A stretch of DNA of 64,000 nucleotides from Martinezella calliandrae (GTDB lineage: Bacteria > Pseudomonadota > Alphaproteobacteria > Rhizobiales > Rhizobiaceae), in the NCBI RefSeq assembly GCF_030272695.1, contig NZ_JARFYN010000004.1:145470-209469 (forward strand). Direction: 5' to 3'. The notes below the pieces were generated by a model. That model saw only the letters and a list, made by a program, of their open reading frames with translations, ran no database searches and was not told where the DNA came from. The position numbers and the translations under genes are program-made. Of the stretch, positions 1-8,974 are shown piece by piece. Within the stretch, counting starts at the first letter, position 1. Every line of letters starts with the position of its first letter.

Positions 1-1
1 T

Positions 2-583
2 CTCTTCCATCTGGATCCCGGGACCTTCGCGGCGAAGTATCCGAGCCAGCTTTCCGGCGGCCAGCAACAGCGCGTCGGCGTTGCGCGTGCGCTCGCCGCC
101 GAACCGGAAGTGCTGCTGATGGACGAGCCGTTCGGCGCACTCGATCCTGTCATCCGCGGCAAGGCGCAGGACGATCTTCTGGCCATCCAGAAGCAGTTCG
201 GCACGACCATCGTCCTTGTCACCCACGACATGGACGAAGCCTTCCATCTCGGTGACAAGATCGCCGTCATGAGCGAAGGCAAGCTGCTGCAATGTTCCGA
301 ACCGGGGAAGATCCTGACCGAACCGGCCGATCCCTTCGTACAACAACTGACCGGCACCTCCGATCGGGCACTGAAGCTGATGTCGCTGCTGCCGCTGAAG
401 GGAAGCATGCAGCCGCTGCGACCGGGCCTCGGCTACAGCCTGTCGCAGACGCTCAATCTGCGCGATGCGCTGGCCGAGATGATTTGGCAGGGTGCCGACG
501 AAGCGATCGTGGAAGATGACAGCAAGGTGCCGGTCGGCTCGATCTCCATGCGGCATCTGATCGAACTGGGCCGCAAAGCATGA
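2..583 (+). CDS. Osmoprotectant-type ABC transporter, ATP-binding subunit (5' truncated by window edge)
   Basis: The window opens inside this gene, so Walker A and the true start are missing. The reading frame is open from base 2. It shows the ABC signature [15 protein letters not shown], then Walker B ([12 protein letters not shown]) and the switch histidine in LVTHDMDEA. The C-terminal tail after residue ~110 of the visible part looks like a partial CBS-type extension ([17 protein letters not shown]), as in glycine betaine/choline ATPases of the OpuA/OpuC/ProV group. It would energise import together with the permease that follows, since its stop codon overlaps the permease start in ATGA (580-583). 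The substrate is inferred from family and neighbour only; no binding protein is visible in the window. Confidence 0.85.
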   Translation, partial: LFHLDPGTFAAKYPSQLSGGQQQRVGVARALAAEPEVLLMDEPFGALDPVIRGKAQDDLLAIQKQFGTTIVLVTHDMDEAFHLGDKIAVMSEGKLLQCSEPGKILTEPADPFVQQLTGTSDRALKLMSLLPLKGSMQPLRPGLGYSLSQTLNLRDALAEMIWQGADEAIVEDDSKVPVGSISMRHLIELGRKA

Positions 584-1329
584 AATTTCTGACCGCTAAC
601 ATCTTCCGGTTCCTGGCGCTGGCGCTGCTGCTGGTGCTGCTGTTCCGGCCGGAATGGCTGATGCCGATCCTGGCACCGCTCACCAAATTCGGGGCATCGC
701 CGATCTACACGCAGAACAGCCTAGTGGGTCTCGCGATCAGCCATATGGAGCTGATCCTGATCTCGATCGCCGCCAGCGGCATCCTCGCCGTGCTTGGCGG
801 CGTCTTCGTCACCCGCAAAAGCGGCGCCGATTTCCTGCCCCTGTCGCGCGCGATCGCCAATGCCGGCCAGACTTTTCCCCCGGTCGCAGTGCTGGCGCTC
901 GCCATCTCCACTACGGGTTTCGGCGCGGTGCCGACGCTGATTGCGCTTTTTCTCTATGCGCTGCTGCCGATTTTCGAAAATACCGTCGCCGGCCTGCAGC
1001 AGGTGCCCGCCTCCGTACTCGACGCCGCCGACGGCATGGGCATGAATGGCTGGCAGCGGCTGTTTCAGGTCGAGCTGCCTCTGGCTCTCCCGCTGATCAT
1101 CGAGGGCCTGAAGATTGCCACCGTCATCAATATCGGCACGGCGACCATCGGCTCGACCGTTGCGGCGAAGGGGCTTGGCGAAGTCATCATCGCCGGCCTG
1201 ATCAATGACAATACTGCCTTTATCCTGCAGGGCGGCTTAATCGTCGGCCTGATGGCGGTGCTAATCTACGACGGCATGGAGACGATCGAACATGCCGTCA
1301 CCCGCAAAATCGGCTTCCGGCCGCAGTGA
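580..1329 (+). CDS. Osmoprotectant-type ABC transporter permease
   Basis: A 249-residue inner-membrane protein with about six hydrophobic segments. It has the binding-protein-dependent permease loop in the C-terminal half ([20 protein letters not shown], about residues 148-167), which contacts the ATPase. The region [18 protein letters not shown] is typical of betaine/choline permeases (OpuBB/OpuCB/YehW-like). It starts at the ATG that overlaps the stop of the ATPase gene, so the two are translationally coupled. No periplasmic binding-protein gene follows. It is probably upstream of the window. The exact osmolyte cannot be told from sequence. Confidence 0.85.
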   Translation: MKFLTANIFRFLALALLLVLLFRPEWLMPILAPLTKFGASPIYTQNSLVGLAISHMELILISIAASGILAVLGGVFVTRKSGADFLPLSRAIANAGQTFPPVAVLALAISTTGFGAVPTLIALFLYALLPIFENTVAGLQQVPASVLDAADGMGMNGWQRLFQVELPLALPLIIEGLKIATVINIGTATIGSTVAAKGLGEVIIAGLINDNTAFILQGGLIVGLMAVLIYDGMETIEHAVTRKIGFRPQ

Positions 1330-1365
1330 TTTCGCGGCCTGGGCATCCCGTGGGTACCACCTGCA

Positions 1366-1512
1366 AGCGGACAAAATGCTCTAGATTCAAAAGACTAGAA
1401 CAACCTTTGTGCGTTTAACTGAACGCAGGGCTTTCTAGGCGGTATGGCTCTGATGGTTCGCGTGCGCGATTTTGTCCAAAAATCGCTTCGCAGTATTTGG
1501 GGTTCATGCTTC
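1366..1512. repeat. Rhizobial intergenic mosaic/palindromic repeat, two modules
   Basis: The gap between the permease and the glyoxalase-like gene holds two repeat-like modules. The first (about 1366-1440) includes the inverted repeat TGCGTT-taactg-AACGCA at 1410-1427, flanked by CTAG-rich sequence. The second (1468-1512) reads GATTTTGTCCAAAAATCGCT... and ends GGGGTTCATGCT. It closely resembles another non-coding stretch of this window at 57901-57952. I recognise both as the type of short palindromic element common between rhizobial genes. A plus-strand reading frame runs through here into the next gene, but the SD-preceded start lies at 1549. Confidence 0.55.
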
Positions 1513-1548
1513 ACATCGGAGTCCACATTTAGCGCCAAGGAGGTGCAT

Positions 1549-1944
1549 ATGGCGAAAATGATCCATTCGATGATCCGAGTTCTCGATGAAGCGCGGTCGA
1601 TCGATTTCTACAGCAAGGCTTTCGGGCTAACGGTCGCCGACCGCATCGCCTTCCCGACCTTTACGCTGATCTATCTCAGCAATGTGGAGACTGGTTTTGA
1701 ACTGGAATTGACCGTCAACCAGGACCGAGTCGAGCCCTATGCGCTCGGCAACGGCTATGGCCACCTCGCTGTATCAGTCGACGAGCTTCGGGACGAACAC
1801 GCGCGCTTCACCGAGCTGGGCCTCGATCCCGGCAAGGTCATCGAACTCAATCGCGATGGGAGACTTTTCGCCCTCTTCTTCTTCGTCACCGATCCCGATG
1901 GCTACAAGATCGAGGTGGTTCAAAGGCACGGGCGGTTCCAATAA
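1549..1944 (+). CDS. Glyoxalase I-like VOC-family protein (lactoylglutathione lyase family)
   Basis: A 131-residue vicinal-oxygen-chelate protein, the usual size for bacterial GloA. The four metal-ligand positions of bacterial glyoxalase I can be matched: His6 (MIHSMIRV), Glu in GFELEL, His in GYGHLAV and Glu near the end (KIEVVQ). This supports a metal-dependent lyase that converts the methylglyoxal-glutathione hemithioacetal to lactoylglutathione. The start at 1549 is chosen because a strong SD (AAGGAGGTG, 1537-1545) lies just upstream. The longer in-frame extension to 1444 reads through a repeat element. It stands alone between a transporter and a convergent PRC-barrel gene. Other VOC activities cannot be excluded. 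Confidence 0.82.
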   Translation: MAKMIHSMIRVLDEARSIDFYSKAFGLTVADRIAFPTFTLIYLSNVETGFELELTVNQDRVEPYALGNGYGHLAVSVDELRDEHARFTELGLDPGKVIELNRDGRLFALFFFVTDPDGYKIEVVQRHGRFQ

Positions 1945-1959
1945 AAACAACACAACCAC

Positions 1960-1977
1960 GCCCCGCGCACGCGGGGC
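1960..1977. terminator. GC-rich hairpin between convergent genes
   Basis: GCCCCGCG-ca-CGCGGGGC is a perfect 8-bp inverted repeat in the 57-bp gap between the convergent VOC and PRC-barrel genes. No U-tract follows it on the plus strand. On the minus strand a T-rich stretch follows about 13 bases on. It could be a weak bidirectional terminator. Confidence 0.45.
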
Positions 1978-2001
1978 AGGCCGGCTCAACTATTTGTGTG
2001 C

Positions 2002-2397
2002 CTACATCCAGTAGGGCGGCACGCCGAAATAGTCGTGGCTCTTATGGCCATGATCCTTGTGGACTAGGGTATCGTCCTTGCTGGCGAAACGACGAGCCTT
2101 CTCGATGTCGTTCTTGGTCATGTTGACGCGGTAACCGTCGATGCGGGCGTCGTAGCGCAGCTTCTCCCAAGGCAACCGATAGTGATCCTGGCCGATGCCA
2201 AAAAAGCCGCCAAAACTGAGGATAATGAACGCAATACGTCCATCGCTTTTTTCCAGCATCAGGCGCTCGATATGACCAATCTGCTTGCCGTCTGACCCAA
2301 AGACCTTCGATCCCTCGACCCGATCGCAGGCAACCAGCATCGACATGTCCTTGACATAGAGGTCGCGGCTGATCGTCTCGGCACTCTCTTTATGCAT
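2002..2397 (-). CDS. PRC-barrel domain protein
   Basis: A 131-residue protein. The core (about residues 12-80) has the PRC-barrel pattern: GSKVFGSDGKQIGHIERLMLE, then a hydrophobic strand (IAFIILSFGGFFGIGQDHYRLPW). PRC barrels occur in RimM and photosynthetic reaction-centre H subunits, and in many rhizobial stress proteins of unknown partner. The tail is His/Lys/Asp-rich and ends in PPYWM. I chose the ATG at 2397 because an ideal SD (AAGGAGGTG) precedes it. An upstream in-frame extension to 2574 lacks one and has atypical composition. It is convergent with the VOC gene and divergent from the acyl-CoA ligase. The function is unknown beyond the domain. Confidence 0.8.
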   Translation of the reverse strand: MHKESAETISRDLYVKDMSMLVACDRVEGSKVFGSDGKQIGHIERLMLEKSDGRIAFIILSFGGFFGIGQDHYRLPWEKLRYDARIDGYRVNMTKNDIEKARRFASKDDTLVHKDHGHKSHDYFGVPPYWM

Positions 2398-2580
2398 GTG
2401 CGCACCTCCTTTTGGATACGCTTCACATAAACTTTTGGAGCGTCCGATCCGCCTTCTACTTGCGCAGGCACCACGATGCTCCGATGGGTCTTCGCCCACG
2501 GCTCCATTAACGCTCCGTCGTCGCAAAAGTTCCAGTACTTTTTTCAAACTTATTAAAAATTGGTTAACGCCCATGGATTA

Positions 2581-2596
2581 TTGACGTTTACGTCAA
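2581..2596. promoter_or_regulatory. Palindromic operator candidate upstream of the acyl-CoA ligase
   Basis: TTGACGT-tt-ACGTCAA is a perfect inverted repeat with 7-bp arms, in the AT-rich part of the 353-bp divergent gap 2398-2750. It is 154 bp before the fadD-like start. From memory it resembles the site of LiuR, a MerR-family regulator of branched-chain amino-acid and acyl-CoA catabolism in proteobacteria; that match is not verified. The rest of the gap shows only the SD sequences of the two genes. Confidence 0.45.
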
Positions 2597-2750
2597 AGTT
2601 ATTATAGCTTTGTTATTGCCTTAGGTCTTTAGGCGAGGGCAAAGCGGCGGCGCTAGCGAAAAACGGGAGACTTTTCAGCCAAGTAGTGCCACGCTAAAGA
2701 GCCGCGCGCCGAAGGCTGGGCGTGACGATTGCGTCAAGGAGGAAGTACGC

Positions 2751-4448
2751 ATGAATTCAGTTTCCGCTCCTTCGGATGGACCGGCGATCAAGAAGATCTG
2801 GCTCGCGTCCTATCCGGACGGCGTGCCGGCCGAGTTGCCGCCGCTGGAGCATGTATCGCTTGCCGAACTGCTGGAGGAAAGCTGCGCGCGCTATGCGGAT
2901 CGGCTCGCTTTCACCAGCATGGGCAAATCGATCACCTATCGCGACCTCGACGCACAAACGCGCAAGATCGGTGCCTGGCTGCAGAGTCTCGGCCTGAAAA
3001 AGGGCGATCGCATCGCCGTGATGATACCGAATGTGTTGCAGAACCCGATCGCCGTTTACGGCATCCTTCGCGCAGGCTTCGTCGTCGTCAATGTTAACCC
3101 GCTTTACACGCCGCGCGAACTGGAACATCAGCTGCGCGATTGCGGCGCCAAGGCGATCTTCGCGCTGGAAAACTTCGCGCACACGGTCGAGCAGGTGCTG
3201 GCGCATACCGATGTGCGCCATGTCATCGTCACCTCGCTCGGCGACATGCTGGGCCTGAAGGGCCATTTCGTCAATTTCATCGTCCGCAAGGTGAAGAAGC
3301 TGGTACCAGCCTGGTCCATCCCCGGCCATCGCCGTTTCATGGCCGTACTCGATGAAGGGGCAAGGCTGCCGTTGAAGCCGGTCGATCTCACCAGCAGCGA
3401 CATCGCATTCCTGCAATATACCGGCGGCACGACCGGTGTTGCCAAGGGCGCGATCCTGACCCATGCCAACCTGCTCGCCAATCAGTTACAGTTGCTGCTG
3501 TGGTTGGCCGCCGCTTACGGCAATAAGACACGGCCCGCTGTGCTGACCTTTGTCTGCGCATTGCCGCTCTACCATATTTTCGCACTGACGGTGAATTCGC
3601 TGATGGGCATGTCGCTCGGCGGACATAATGTGCTGATCGCCAACCCGCGCGATATACCGGGCTTCGTCAAAGAGCTCGGCAAATACAAATTCGACCTGTT
3701 TCCCGGCCTCAACACTTTGTTCAACGCGCTGATGAACAATCCGGAATTCGCGAAGGTCGACCTGTCGCGCACCTTGACGCTAGCTGGCGGCATGGCCGTG
3801 CAGCGGCCAGTTGCCGAGCGCTGGCAGAAGATGACAGGTTCGTGGATCACCGAGGGTTATGGCCTTTCGGAAACCTCGCCGGTCGCCAGCGCCAACCGCT
3901 TCGACAGCCCGGACTTCACCGGCACGATCGGCCTGCCGATCACGGGTACCGATTTCGACATTCGTGACGAGGACGGCAATTCGCTGTCGCTCGGCGACGT
4001 CGGCGAAATCTGCGTTCGTGGGCCGCAGGTCATGGCCGGTTACTGGAAGCAACCGGCGGAAACCGCTAAGGTGATGACAGCGGACGGCTTCTTCCGAACC
4101 GGCGACATGGGGTTCATGGACGAGCGCGGCTACACCAAAATTGTCGACCGAAAGAAGGACATGATCCTCGTCTCTGGCTTCAACGTCTATCCGAACGAGA
4201 TCGAGGAAGTCGCCGCCATGCATCCGGGAATTCTCGAAGCTGCAGCAATCGGCGTGCCGGACGTGCATTCTGGCGAAGCCGTCAAACTTTTCATCGTCAA
4301 GAAGGACCAGGCGCTAACCGAAGCGGAGGTCAAGGCGCACTGCATCGCAAACCTCACCAATTACAAACGACCGCGCTTCATCGAATTCCGCACTGAACTG
4401 CCGAAATCGAATGTCGGCAAGATCCTGCGCAAGGAATTGCGCAACTGA
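2751..4448 (+). CDS. fadD: Long-chain fatty-acid-CoA ligase (FadD-type AMP-forming)
   Basis: A 565-residue adenylate-forming enzyme that activates fatty acids to acyl-CoA with ATP through an acyl-AMP intermediate, at the inner face of the membrane. The P-loop YTGGTTGVAKGA is at residues 223-234. TEGYGLSETSP is the adenine/A5 motif, and FRTGDMGFMDERGYTKI with the hinge VDRKKDMILVSGFNVYP matches the FACS signature. The catalytic lysine lies near the C terminus in SNVGKILRKEL. The length matches FadD (~560). A strong SD (AAGGAGG, 2736-2742) fixes the start. It is monocistronic, with a palindromic operator candidate at 2581-2596 and a strong terminator right after it. Confidence 0.9.
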   Translation: MNSVSAPSDGPAIKKIWLASYPDGVPAELPPLEHVSLAELLEESCARYADRLAFTSMGKSITYRDLDAQTRKIGAWLQSLGLKKGDRIAVMIPNVLQNPIAVYGILRAGFVVVNVNPLYTPRELEHQLRDCGAKAIFALENFAHTVEQVLAHTDVRHVIVTSLGDMLGLKGHFVNFIVRKVKKLVPAWSIPGHRRFMAVLDEGARLPLKPVDLTSSDIAFLQYTGGTTGVAKGAILTHANLLANQLQLLLWLAAAYGNKTRPAVLTFVCALPLYHIFALTVNSLMGMSLGGHNVLIANPRDIPGFVKELGKYKFDLFPGLNTLFNALMNNPEFAKVDLSRTLTLAGGMAVQRPVAERWQKMTGSWITEGYGLSETSPVASANRFDSPDFTGTIGLPITGTDFDIRDEDGNSLSLGDVGEICVRGPQVMAGYWKQPAETAKVMTADGFFRTGDMGFMDERGYTKIVDRKKDMILVSGFNVYPNEIEEVAAMHPGILEAAAIGVPDVHSGEAVKLFIVKKDQALTEAEVKAHCIANLTNYKRPRFIEFRTELPKSNVGKILRKELRN

Positions 4449-4468
4449 CATAATTCCATGTCATTCCG

Positions 4469-4503
4469 AAAGCCGCTCGCTCTATTTCGCGAGCGGCTTT
4501 TTT
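4469..4503 (+). terminator. Rho-independent terminator of the acyl-CoA ligase gene
   Basis: The stem AAAGCCGCTCGC / GCGAGCGGCTTT (4469-4480 with 4489-4500, 12 bp, 8-base loop) is followed by a T-run (4498-4503). It starts 20 bases after the stop codon. Confidence 0.9.
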
Positions 4504-4621
4504 CATTTTGGATGACACGTGAACTTGATTTAAGCCCCACAAAGCGAATAGTTTCCGCGACTAACTCAGATTGCCCCGCCCTCGCCAGACGGCCAGTGGC
4601 GCGAACCGCAAGGAGCCCCCC

Positions 4622-6247
4622 ATGAACGCCCTCGTCGAACAATTGAAGAGCACCGCAGCGGCCACCAAGGCCACCGATATCCGCGCCGCCTTCGCAGCCG
4701 ACTCCAACCGTTTTTCACGCTTCAGCACCTCGCTTGACGACCTGCTGATGGACTATTCCAAGACTGCGGTGAACGACGAGATCTTTGCTCTTCTTGAGAA
4801 GCTCGCAACCGATGGCGGCATCGCAGCCAAACGTGACGAGATGTTCTCGGGCGTTGCCATCAACTTCACCGAAAACCGGGCCGTTCTGCATACCGCGCTG
4901 CGTAACAGATCCAACACGCCCGTTCTCGTTGATGGCAAGGATGTGATGCCTGAAGTCAACAGCGTGCTGGCCGCCATGGGCAAATTTGCCGACGGCATCC
5001 GCTCGGGCATGCTGAAGGGCGCGACCGGCAAGCCAATCACCGACGTGATCAACATCGGCATCGGCGGCTCCGATCTCGGCCCTGTCATGGCAACGCTGGC
5101 GCTTGCGCCGTTCCATGACGGCCCGCGCGCGCATTTCGTCTCCAACATCGACGGCGCCCATATCGCCGACGTCCTGAAGCTCGTCTCACCGGAAACGACG
5201 CTGTTCATCGTCGCGTCCAAGACCTTTACCACCATCGAGACGATGACCAATGCCCAGACGGCGCGCAAGTTCATTGCCAAGGCGCTCGGCGAAGCTGCTG
5301 TTCAGCATCACTTCGCCGCTGTTTCGACGGCGCTCGATAAGGTTGCTGCCTTCGGCATCGACAGCGAGCGCGTCTTCGGCTTCTGGGATTGGGTCGGCGG
5401 CCGCTACTCGATCTGGTCGGCCATCGGCCTACCGCTGATGATCGCCGTCGGTCCTGAGAATTTCGGCAAGTTCCTCGACGGTGCGCATGCGATGGACAAC
5501 CATTTCCGCAAGGCGCCGTTCAAGGAAAACCTGCCGATGCTGCTCGGCCTCATCGGCTTCTATCATCGCAACGTGCTGGGCTATGCAACCCGCGCCATTC
5601 TGCCCTATGACCAGCGCCTGTCGCGCTTTCCGGCCTATCTGCAGCAGCTCGACATGGAATCGAACGGCAAGGGCGTCACCATCGACGGCACGCCGGTCGA
5701 GGGCAATTCCGGCCCGGTCGCCTGGGGCGAACCCGGCACCAACGGCCAGCACGCCTTCTACCAGCTCATCCACCAGGGCACGAGCATCATCCCGGCCGAA
5801 TTCATGATCGCCGCGAATGCCTTCGAGCCGGACCTCGTTCACCAGCACCAGTTGCTGATGGCCAACTGCGTGGCGCAGTCGGAAGCTCTGATGAAGGGCC
5901 GCACTTTTACGGAGGCCAAGGCTCAGCTCACCGCCAAGGGCATGGACGACAAGAAGGCCGATTTCATCGCGCCGCATCGCGTCTTTACCGGCAACCGCCC
6001 GTCGATCACCTTCGTCTACGACAAGCTGACACCCTACGCACTCGGCCGCCTGATCGCGCTCTATGAACACCGCGTCTTCGTCGAAGGCGTATTGTTCCGC
6101 ATCAACTCCTTCGACCAGTGGGGCGTCGAGCTCGGCAAGGAACTGGCAACCGGCCTGCTGCCGGTCATCGAAGGAAAGGAAAGCGCCGCTGGCCACGATT
6201 CGTCGACGCAGGGCCTGGTGGCTGCGCTGGCGAGCCGGGCGAAATAG
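4622..6247 (+). CDS. pgi: Glucose-6-phosphate isomerase
   Basis: A 541-residue cytoplasmic enzyme that interconverts glucose-6-phosphate and fructose-6-phosphate. The SIS phosphate-binding motifs are visible: [11 protein letters not shown], and [13 protein letters not shown]. The catalytic Glu is in [10 protein letters not shown], the His in [12 protein letters not shown] and the C-terminal Lys in [12 protein letters not shown]. The length fits the family. The start at 4622 follows the SD AAGGAG; a longer in-frame start at 4571 has no such site. The fructokinase gene lies convergent downstream across a palindromic repeat, a pairing that makes sense for fructose/mannitol catabolism through the Entner-Doudoroff route in rhizobia. 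Confidence 0.95.
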   Translation: MNALVEQLKSTAAATKATDIRAAFAADSNRFSRFSTSLDDLLMDYSKTAVNDEIFALLEKLATDGGIAAKRDEMFSGVAINFTENRAVLHTALRNRSNTPVLVDGKDVMPEVNSVLAAMGKFADGIRSGMLKGATGKPITDVINIGIGGSDLGPVMATLALAPFHDGPRAHFVSNIDGAHIADVLKLVSPETTLFIVASKTFTTIETMTNAQTARKFIAKALGEAAVQHHFAAVSTALDKVAAFGIDSERVFGFWDWVGGRYSIWSAIGLPLMIAVGPENFGKFLDGAHAMDNHFRKAPFKENLPMLLGLIGFYHRNVLGYATRAILPYDQRLSRFPAYLQQLDMESNGKGVTIDGTPVEGNSGPVAWGEPGTNGQHAFYQLIHQGTSIIPAEFMIAANAFEPDLVHQHQLLMANCVAQSEALMKGRTFTEAKAQLTAKGMDDKKADFIAPHRVFTGNRPSITFVYDKLTPYALGRLIALYEHRVFVEGVLFRINSFDQWGVELGKELATGLLPVIEGKESAAGHDSSTQGLVAALASRAK

Positions 6248-6260
6248 GATCCGTCATTTA

Positions 6261-6385
6261 CCTCCCCCTCGAGGGGGAGGTCGCCGCAAGGCGGCGGGAG
6301 GGGGTGACGATGCTCTCCACGTCGGAACGACTAATGGATCACCCCACCCGGTATTGCGTACCGACCCTCCCGTTAAGGGGAGGGT
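6261..6385. repeat. Mosaic palindromic intergenic repeat (RIME-like) between pgi and frk
   Basis: The 142-bp gap between the converging pgi and frk genes is filled by three hairpins. They are a perfect 20-bp palindrome CCTCCCCCTCGAGGGGGAGG (6261-6280), CGCCGC-aag-GCGGCG (6282-6296), and ACCCTCCC-gttaag-GGGAGGGT (6364-6385). The C- and G-rich first and last arms match the intergenic mosaic elements known in rhizobia and other Rhizobiales. It may also terminate both transcripts. Confidence 0.7.
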
Positions 6386-6389
6386 TGAA

Positions 6390-7316
6390 TTAAAGCCCGA
6401 TCTCACGCGCCCAGGGTGGGTTAGCACCCGCGCGGGAGACCGTCACAGCCGCGGCCTTAGCGCCCAAAGCCAGTGCATCCCGCAACGCCTTCTCATCCAG
6501 CGATGCCACCTGCGTCTTGGTCAGCAGATCGTTCATTTTCAGCGACGCGAGAATACCGGCGTCAAAAGTGTCGCCTGCCCCCACCGTGTCGACGACCGTG
6601 ACCCGTTCGCTGGGGACTGTGACCTTCAGCGATTTCGTGTACCCCGTCGCGCCCTCGGCACCCTTGGTGACGACGACCAGCTTGGCGCCCTGGTTCAGCC
6701 AGTGGGCTGCAAGTTCGTCATGGTTTCCGGGCATGCCGAACCATTCCAGATCCTCATCTGAGAATTTCAGGATATCGGACATGGCAGCCATGCGGCTGAT
6801 GCGGCCCATATGCGCGGCCTTGTCCTTGATGAAGCCGGGGCGAATGTTCGGATCAAGCGAAATGACGCGGCTTTGATGCTCGCGCTTCATCAGCGCTTCG
6901 TAGGTCGCGCCGCAAGGGTTGGGAATGAGGCTGATGGCGCCGAAATGCAGTGCTTGGCAGTCGTCCCCCAAGGTCGGGAGATCGGCTTCGGTGATCATCC
7001 GGCCGGCGGAACCTTCGTCGTAAAAGGCATAAGTCGCCTGACCATTGACGAGTTTGACGAAAGCGATCGTGCTCGGACGGGGAGCGATGGCGCAGTAGCT
7101 GTAATCCACCTTGGCGGCCGACAGAGTCTCGCGCAGAATATCGCCCATCATATCGTCGGCAATACCTGTGAAGAAGCCAGTGGGGACGTCGAGGCGGCCA
7201 AGCGCGATCGCGGTGTTGAAGATCGCGCCGCCAGCATAGGGCGCAAAGGCCTTTTCGCCCAGCGTCGTATCCCGCGGTAGCATGTCGATCAAAGCTTCGC
7301 CACAGCACAATATCAT
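6390..7316 (-). CDS. frk: Fructokinase (PfkB family)
   Basis: A 308-residue sugar kinase that phosphorylates fructose to fructose-6-phosphate with ATP. The PfkB N-terminal glycine pattern is YAGGAIFNTAIALGRL (about residues 28-43). The C-terminal signature DTVGAGDTFDAG carries the catalytic Asp and the anion hole. The length fits ribokinase/fructokinase enzymes. It converges on pgi, which would use its product, and the window also holds the fructose ABC transporter frcBCAK. This makes fructose the most likely substrate, although PfkB kinases of other ketoses or nucleosides share these motifs. Confidence 0.87.
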   Translation of the reverse strand: MILCCGEALIDMLPRDTTLGEKAFAPYAGGAIFNTAIALGRLDVPTGFFTGIADDMMGDILRETLSAAKVDYSYCAIAPRPSTIAFVKLVNGQATYAFYDEGSAGRMITEADLPTLGDDCQALHFGAISLIPNPCGATYEALMKREHQSRVISLDPNIRPGFIKDKAAHMGRISRMAAMSDILKFSDEDLEWFGMPGNHDELAAHWLNQGAKLVVVTKGAEGATGYTKSLKVTVPSERVTVVDTVGAGDTFDAGILASLKMNDLLTKTQVASLDEKALRDALALGAKAAAVTVSRAGANPPWAREIGL

Positions 7317-7390
7317 TCCGGCCTCCTCGAGAGCGTCTGTCGGTCTAGTTCCGTAAATCGATTAGATAAATTTGCGGCAAAAGCAAAGCG

Positions 7391-8092
7391 TCACTTTGTT
7401 GCCAGCTCGGACACGCCGCCGTTCCGACCGGACCAGGCGAGCGGTGCATTGAGGAATGCTTCGACTTCCTCGAGCGTCTTGTCGTCGAACAGCTTCTGCG
7501 CCTTGGCAACAGCGAGCACGTCGCGCCACGTGGCGATATAGTGCAGCCGAACCTTGCCGTTGGCAAACCGTTCCTCCGCTTCGGGGAAGATGTCGTAGTA
7601 AAACAGCGCGATGCCATGCTCGACGATGCCGCCGGCGGCGCGGACGGCGTCGATGAAGGTGAACATGCTGCCACCGGCCGTCGTCAGATCCTCGATGACC
7701 AGTACACGGGCGCCTTCAGGCATGTGGCCTTCGATCTGCGCATTGCGGCCATGGCCCTTCGGCTGCTTGCGAACATAGATCATCGGCAGGTCGAGACGCT
7801 CCGCAAGAAAGGCCGCGAAGGGAATGCCAGCCGTTTCACCGCCGGCGACGCAATCGAACTGCTCGAAACCGGCGTTACGCATGACGATGCTGGCGGCGAA
7901 ATCCATTACCGTGGAGCGGATGCGCGGGTAGGAAATCAGCTTGCGGCAATCGATATAGACCGGGCTCGCCATGCCGGAGGCGAGCTTATAAGGCTTGTCG
8001 GCGCTGAAGTGCACCGCCTTGATCTCCCAAAGCATCTTCGCCACCAGTTCGGCCATGACGGCGCGATCGGAAAATGTCATTTGGGTGGTCAT
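7391..8092 (-). CDS. pyrE: Orotate phosphoribosyltransferase
   Basis: A 233-residue enzyme of de novo pyrimidine synthesis that joins orotate and PRPP to give OMP. The PRPP-binding motif [13 protein letters not shown] is at residues 130-142. The catalytic loop with Lys/His is in [15 protein letters not shown] (108-122). The alphaproteobacterial form is longer than the ~213-residue E. coli enzyme. The start at 8092 follows an AAAGGAGG site. The dihydroorotase gene pyrC lies 3.6 kb away on the same strand, separated by unrelated genes. Confidence 0.93.
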   Translation of the reverse strand: MTTQMTFSDRAVMAELVAKMLWEIKAVHFSADKPYKLASGMASPVYIDCRKLISYPRIRSTVMDFAASIVMRNAGFEQFDCVAGGETAGIPFAAFLAERLDLPMIYVRKQPKGHGRNAQIEGHMPEGARVLVIEDLTTAGGSMFTFIDAVRAAGGIVEHGIALFYYDIFPEAEERFANGKVRLHYIATWRDVLAVAKAQKLFDDKTLEEVEAFLNAPLAWSGRNGGVSELATK

Positions 8093-8196
8093 GCGCAGCC
8101 TCCTTTGCTCTTAGGACATTCCTGCGGCAATAGCAGCAAGTGGCCGAGGTTTCCAGCCGGACGGAGAGATTCGTATGCACCCGTTTTTCAGTGCTG

Positions 8197-8877
8197 CTAT
8201 TTCATCTGGTGGGGCGTCGATACCCTCTCCGAGACAGCACCGACATCGGCGGGCAGCATTGCCTTGAAAAGGGCGATCGCCTTGTCGCCCTCCGCCTTCT
8301 CAATCGAGATCGCGTAGCGGACTGCGGCGGCGACAAGTTGCATGGTCAATCGGGCGATCCGCGTCAGTTCATCGGAATCTCGCGCCGGCCACAGACGATG
8401 GAGCACTGCCAGAAAAGCCTGGGAATGCCATTCCATGTCCTCGGCATCGATCGCCTGAAGAAGCTTGTCCGCCTGCGTCGCATGCCAGATATCCCGCATA
8501 ACCGGCTCTTCGCAAAACATCGCGTAGTAACCATCAATGATGCTGCCGAGTACGCCCTGGAGATCAGCGGCGCTTTTCACACGCGCCAGTTCGCTCTCCA
8601 CGCATTGCCGCCCCTGTTGGTTGAAACGTTCGGCCAGGACGCGGATGATAGCGGTCTTATCGGGAAAGTATTGGTAAAGCGAGCCGAAAGATACGTCGGC
8701 CTTTTCGACGATCTCGCCCATTCGCAACGCATCGCTGCCATTCTTTTCGATCAGTTCCATCGCAACGGACAATATCCGCTCGACGCGCTCGCGGCCGCGC
8801 TGTTGGCTCGGTATTCTGCGGGGCGTGCCTGCCTCCTCCTTGCTGCGCCTGTGTTTCACAAGAGGCTCCTGCACCAT
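8197..8877 (-). CDS. TetR-family transcriptional regulator
   Basis: A 226-residue protein with a basic N-terminal arm and a TetR helix-turn-helix (about residues 30-75: RVERILSVAMELIEKNG...VSFGSLYQYFPDKTAII), then an all-helical ligand domain. It is divergent from the NmrA-like/DUF1772 pair, and the 97-bp gap contains two direct copies of TTTATCACATTTT over the likely promoter, so it is the probable regulator of that pair. The start at 8877 has no clear SD. A start nearer residue 8 or later is possible. The inducer is unknown. Confidence 0.82.
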   Translation of the reverse strand: MVQEPLVKHRRSKEEAGTPRRIPSQQRGRERVERILSVAMELIEKNGSDALRMGEIVEKADVSFGSLYQYFPDKTAIIRVLAERFNQQGRQCVESELARVKSAADLQGVLGSIIDGYYAMFCEEPVMRDIWHATQADKLLQAIDAEDMEWHSQAFLAVLHRLWPARDSDELTRIARLTMQLVAAAVRYAISIEKAEGDKAIALFKAMLPADVGAVSERVSTPHQMK

Positions 8878-8898
8878 GTCACGGCTCGTCCAACATTC

Positions 8899-8958
8899 TT
8901 GACATACGATATAAGAGAGTTTATCACATTTTGCAAATGAGAGATTTTATCACATTTT
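8899..8958 (+). promoter_or_regulatory. Promoter with duplicated operator-like sequence in TetR/NmrA divergent gap
   Basis: A TTGACA -35 hexamer is at 8899-8904, with TATCAC 17 bases on as a -10 candidate. The 13-mer TTTATCACATTTT occurs twice (8920-8932 and 8946-8958, 26 bp apart), and the first copy covers the -10. This fits repression by the divergent TetR protein, although the sites are direct repeats and not the usual palindrome. Confidence 0.55.
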
Positions 8959-8974
8959 CGCGGGAGGAGCCGAC

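Noticed and set aside
2398..2574. N-terminal extension of the PRC-barrel protein
   Set aside because: The strong SD lies inside this extension, directly before the ATG at 2397.
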